DNA of 64,000 nt from Colwellia sp. 12G3 (GTDB taxonomy: Bacteria > Pseudomonadota > Gammaproteobacteria > Enterobacterales > Alteromonadaceae). The DNA lies in the NCBI RefSeq assembly GCF_002836775.1, contig NZ_PJAQ01000068.1, positions 682,001 through 746,000 of the forward strand. Reading direction: 5' to 3'. Positions 61,516 to 64,000 of the stretch are shown in pieces. The notes beneath the pieces were generated by a model. That model had not been told where the DNA came from. It did not search any database and was given only the letters and a program-made list of their open reading frames with translations. The position numbers were made by a program, and so were the translations under genes. Each line of letters opens with the position of its first letter. Within the stretch, counting starts at the first letter, position 1.

Positions 61516-62877
61516 CTAATGTCCAGCGACTTGCATCTCATCAATGAGAATGGAACCAGTACGGATACTTCCGCGCATATCAACATCAGAGCCAACAGCA
61601 ACAATGCCTTTGAACATCTGCGCTAAATTACCTGCTATGGTTATTTCACTTACAGGGTAAGAAATTTCACCATTTTCGACCCAAAATCCTGCCGCGCCAC
61701 GAGAATAATCACCATTTACCACATTTACCCCTTGCCCCATTAATTCAGTAACCAGTAAACCAGTACCTAACGTTTTTAACATAGCGTCGAAATTACCGTT
61801 ATGACCCTGAGCATCGACCAACCAGTTATGGATGCCACCGGCATGACCTGTGGTAGTCAATCCTAGTTTACGTGCTGAATAACTCGTTAACAAATAGGTT
61901 TGTAATGCACCTTGAGTGATGATTTCTCTATCCTGCGTTAGAACCCCTTCACTATCAAAAGCACTACTCGCTAATCCTTTAGCAATGTGAGGTCTTTCAC
62001 TAATATTTAAAAATTTAGGGAAAACATCATTACCTAGGGCATCAAGTAAAAAAGATGATTTTCGATATAGATTACCGCCACTAATCGCCGCAATAAAGTG
62101 CCCCCAAATGGTATTGGCAATATCAGCTCTAAACAATACAGGGACTTTACCTGTCGGGATTGTTTGTGGTTTTAAACGAGAGAGCACCTCTTGTGAGGCT
62201 TGCAGACCAATATTTTTAGCGCTTTCTAATAAAGAAAACTCGCGACTTACGGTGTAAGCATAATCACGTTCCATATCATCACCGTCACTCGCAATCATCA
62301 CACAGCTCAAGCTATGTCGAGTACTCGGGTAACCGACTAATTGTCCATGACTATTCCCGTAAACCTTAAAACCAGAAAAGGTATCAAAATTGGCACCGTC
62401 TGAATTACTAACGCGAGGGTCAACTGCTAGTGCACTTTCTTCACATTCTTTAGCAAGTTCAATCGCTTCCTCTGTACTTATTTCATGAGGATGATATAAA
62501 TCTAAATCAAGTGGGTCCATAGCCAGCAGAGACTTATCAGCTAAACCTGAACAATCATCTACCGAGGTATATTTAGCGATGTTTACTGCAGCGGTAACCG
62601 TCTGAATTAATGCTTTTTCTGACAAGTCAGCTGTAGAAGCACTACCTTTACGGCCTTCACGGTAAACAGTGATACCTAAACCACCATCATTAGTAAACTC
62701 AACATTTTCCACTTCCCCCATGCGAGTACCGACACTTAAACCTTGTTGGCGGCTCATCGCAACTTCAGCACCATCTGCGCCAAGTGATTTAGCAAGTTCA
62801 AGTACCGTGCTAACACGTGCTTTAACTTCGCTGAGTTGTTTCATTAGGGGATCATGCGATTTAGAGGCTAGGGTCAT
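61516..62877 (-). CDS. pmbA: Metalloprotease subunit PmbA (TldE)
   Basis: A 453-residue partner of TldD; the TldD/TldE pair degrades unfolded peptides and matures peptides such as microcin B17. GADGAEVAMSRQQGLSVGTR at the N-terminus and TTGHAGGIHNWLVDAQG with the late GAAGFWVENGEISYPVSEITIAGNL are family hallmarks. The zinc-binding residues lie in TldD, not here. Length matches E. coli (450 residues). The tldD gene lies beyond darP on the same strand at the window end. Confidence 0.94.
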   Translation of the reverse strand: MTLASKSHDPLMKQLSEVKARVSTVLELAKSLGADGAEVAMSRQQGLSVGTRMGEVENVEFTNDGGLGITVYREGRKGSASTADLSEKALIQTVTAAVNIAKYTSVDDCSGLADKSLLAMDPLDLDLYHPHEISTEEAIELAKECEESALAVDPRVSNSDGANFDTFSGFKVYGNSHGQLVGYPSTRHSLSCVMIASDGDDMERDYAYTVSREFSLLESAKNIGLQASQEVLSRLKPQTIPTGKVPVLFRADIANTIWGHFIAAISGGNLYRKSSFLLDALGNDVFPKFLNISERPHIAKGLASSAFDSEGVLTQDREIITQGALQTYLLTSYSARKLGLTTTGHAGGIHNWLVDAQGHNGNFDAMLKTLGTGLLVTELMGQGVNVVNGDYSRGAAGFWVENGEISYPVSEITIAGNLAQMFKGIVAVGSDVDMRGSIRTGSILIDEMQVAGH

Positions 62878-62945
62878 ATTGGTTTCTACTTTCTCTTTTC
62901 TTTAGTAAGGAGTAATAAGGCTTAAACAGTGACTTAGAATATTTA

Positions 62946-63209
62946 TACCAAACGGATTAATTAATTGAACAACTTAGAGCTTCACTAGCGAGCTTAGAAC
63001 AAATAAAATGGATTAAACACAGTTATCTCTATATTTCATTCATTTTGTGATGTTATCAGTTTGCTAGTGAGCTCCCAAAGGGCGAGTTTAAAAGGCTTAC
63101 AAGCAGCGTTATTGATTTTGACAAGGGAATAACCATTCTCTTCAATCAATGCCTTGCCTCTAAGCCTTTCAATTCTCGCTAAGTGGTCAATAAATTAGTC
63201 CGATTGGTA
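62946..63209. repeat. 264-bp miniature repeat, family B, between pmbA and darP
   Basis: Inverted ends TACCAAACGGATTAATTAAT and AATAAATTAGTCCGATTGGT (then A). The interior (CTCCCAAAGGGCGAG, GGGAATAACCATTCTCTTCA then ATCAATGCCTTGCCTCTAAG) is shared with 41652-41924 in the same orientation. Confidence 0.8.
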
Positions 63210-63218
63210 TTAATTTAG

Positions 63219-63227
63219 TGATATAAT
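63219..63227 (+). promoter_or_regulatory. Extended -10 promoter of darP
   Basis: TGATATAAT is a perfect TATAAT with the TGn extension, 10 bp past the end of the miniature repeat. No good -35 is seen. It leaves a short leader of about 20 bases. Confidence 0.5.
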
Positions 63228-63252
63228 AAGGGCAATTATTATTTATTTTAAC

Positions 63253-63795
63253 ATGGTATTAGACATTATTATGCCCCAGTCAGCCAAAGATATCGACGAA
63301 TCTTCAGAAGAAATGGAAGAAGAGTTAAAAAGTAAAAGTGAAGTTAAGCGTGAAATGCATAAATTACAAGATTTTGCACAGAGCTTAATAGAAATGTCTA
63401 AGCATCAACGAAGTCGCTTACCTTTAAGTGATGACATAAAAGATGCCATGATTTTAGCCGATAAGATCTCCAATAAGCATGAAGCTTTACGACGCCACAT
63501 TCGTCATACTGCGAGAATACTTTTGGAAACTGATCTTGAGCCAATTCACCATGCTATTGAAGTTATGGCTAATAAGCATCAGCAAGAAACGGCAAAATTT
63601 GTTCGTTTAGAAACGATTAGAGATGAATTGATTGACCACGGAAATGACGCTGTTGAAGCATTACTTAGTGAGTTCCCAACAATCGAGCGACAAAAAATTA
63701 AGCAGTTGATTCGCCATGCAGCGAAAGAGAAAAAGGCAGAGAAGCTGGGTAAGCATTATAAGAACTTGTTCACTTACCTAAAAGAAAATGCTTAA
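63253..63795 (+). CDS. darP: Ribosome-associated protein DarP (YjgA, DUF615)
   Basis: A 180-residue factor that binds late 50S intermediates. It is almost all helical and charged; KSEVKREMHKLQDFAQSLIEMS, RRHIRHTARILLE, and FPTIERQKIKQLIRHAAKEKK match YjgA. Start ATG at 63253 or 63271; neither has a clear ribosome site. It lies beside pmbA, divergent, as yjgA lies by pmbA in E. coli. Confidence 0.92.
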   Translation: MVLDIIMPQSAKDIDESSEEMEEELKSKSEVKREMHKLQDFAQSLIEMSKHQRSRLPLSDDIKDAMILADKISNKHEALRRHIRHTARILLETDLEPIHHAIEVMANKHQQETAKFVRLETIRDELIDHGNDAVEALLSEFPTIERQKIKQLIRHAAKEKKAEKLGKHYKNLFTYLKENA

Positions 63796-63824
63796 AAGAA
63801 AACGAATAAAAACTGTAGATATCT

Positions 63825-63854
63825 GCAAGCACTACTATTCATAGTAGTGCTTGC
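63825..63854. terminator. Hairpin between darP and tldD
   Basis: GCAAGCACTACTATTCATAGTAGTGCTTGC is a perfect inverted repeat between convergent genes. The T run on the plus side is weak (TAACTTTTA), so it is a terminator by shape and position. Confidence 0.6.
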
Positions 63855-63892
63855 TAACTTTTACAGTTAACTCACTTATTAATTCTCGCTAA

Positions 63893-64000
63893 TTACTGCG
63901 TGCCTCCAACCGTCATTTCATCTACTTTTAAGGTAGGTTGACCAACGCCAACTGGTATACTTTGACCATCTTTACCACAAACACCAACACCGGCATCAAG
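63893..64000 (-). CDS. tldD: Metalloprotease TldD, C-terminal end (cut by window edge)
   Basis: The last 35 residues and stop (TAA at 63893-63895): [20 protein letters not shown] then [10 protein letters not shown], identical in pattern to the C-terminus of TldD, including the Cys near the zinc site. The rest is outside the window. It partners PmbA, coded about 1 kb away on the same strand. Confidence 0.93.
   Translation of the reverse strand, partial: LDAGVGVCGKDGQSIPVGVGQPTLKVDEMTVGGTQ

Overview
The window is chromosomal DNA of a marine gammaproteobacterium of the Alteromonadales. Protein sequences and gene order point to Colwellia or a close relative. The reasons are low G+C, an atypical Arc phosphorelay of the Shewanella type (ArcA plus a separate HptA), the conserved lptD-surA-pdxA-ksgA-apaH, mla-murA and kdsDC-lptCAB-rpoN-hpf-ptsN-rapZ-npr blocks, and many short miniature repeats in the spacers. 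I infer the genus from recognition; no search was run.

Layout. 1-1190: the start of a TonB-dependent receptor behind a small secreted CxxC protein, with a candidate Zur box on its -10 element (zinc uptake). 1587-2846: a TraF-like outer-membrane protein. 3009-6819 (minus): a lysine riboswitch heading dapD, a fold-type III PLP decarboxylase and an M14-family deacylase. 6997-10973: rsmC, a histidine kinase, arcA and hptA. 11220-18826: folE2, then gltB-gltD behind a possible 10-residue leader peptide. 18961-24520: folA, obgE, rpmA-rplU, ispB, mdh, argR. 24576-35617: a hybrid kinase that is probably ArcS, phoH-like, rapA, rluA, a DUF3530-like gene and djlA. 36090-42788: lptD, surA, pdxA, ksgA, apaH, with apaG absent and a miniature repeat in its place. 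42958-45463: a chemotaxis receptor and a cold-shock gene with a long leader. 45981-50923 (minus): mlaFEDCB-ibaG-murA. 51457-59594: a Na/Ca antiporter, kdsD-kdsC-lptC-lptA-lptB-rpoN-hpf-ptsN-rapZ-npr. 59800-64000: mgtE, pmbA, darP and the end of tldD.

How the genes work together. Much of the window builds the outer membrane: LptA/B/C/D and KdsC/D make and export LPS, SurA folds outer-membrane proteins, Mla keeps lipid asymmetry, and MurA starts peptidoglycan. A second theme is nitrogen and amino-acid control (GltBD, ArgR, RpoN, PtsN/NPr/RapZ, and the lysine riboswitch operon). A third is redox signalling: ArcA, HptA and a likely ArcS all lie within about 18 kb.

The most interesting items are the lysine-riboswitch operon with an unexpected deacylase and a non-LysA decarboxylase, the Zur/leaderless zinc gene, the Arc cluster, the gltB leader peptide, and two families of miniature repeats, one of which exactly fills the ksgA-apaH gap. 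I saw no tRNA, rRNA, CRISPR array, prophage or intact insertion sequence.
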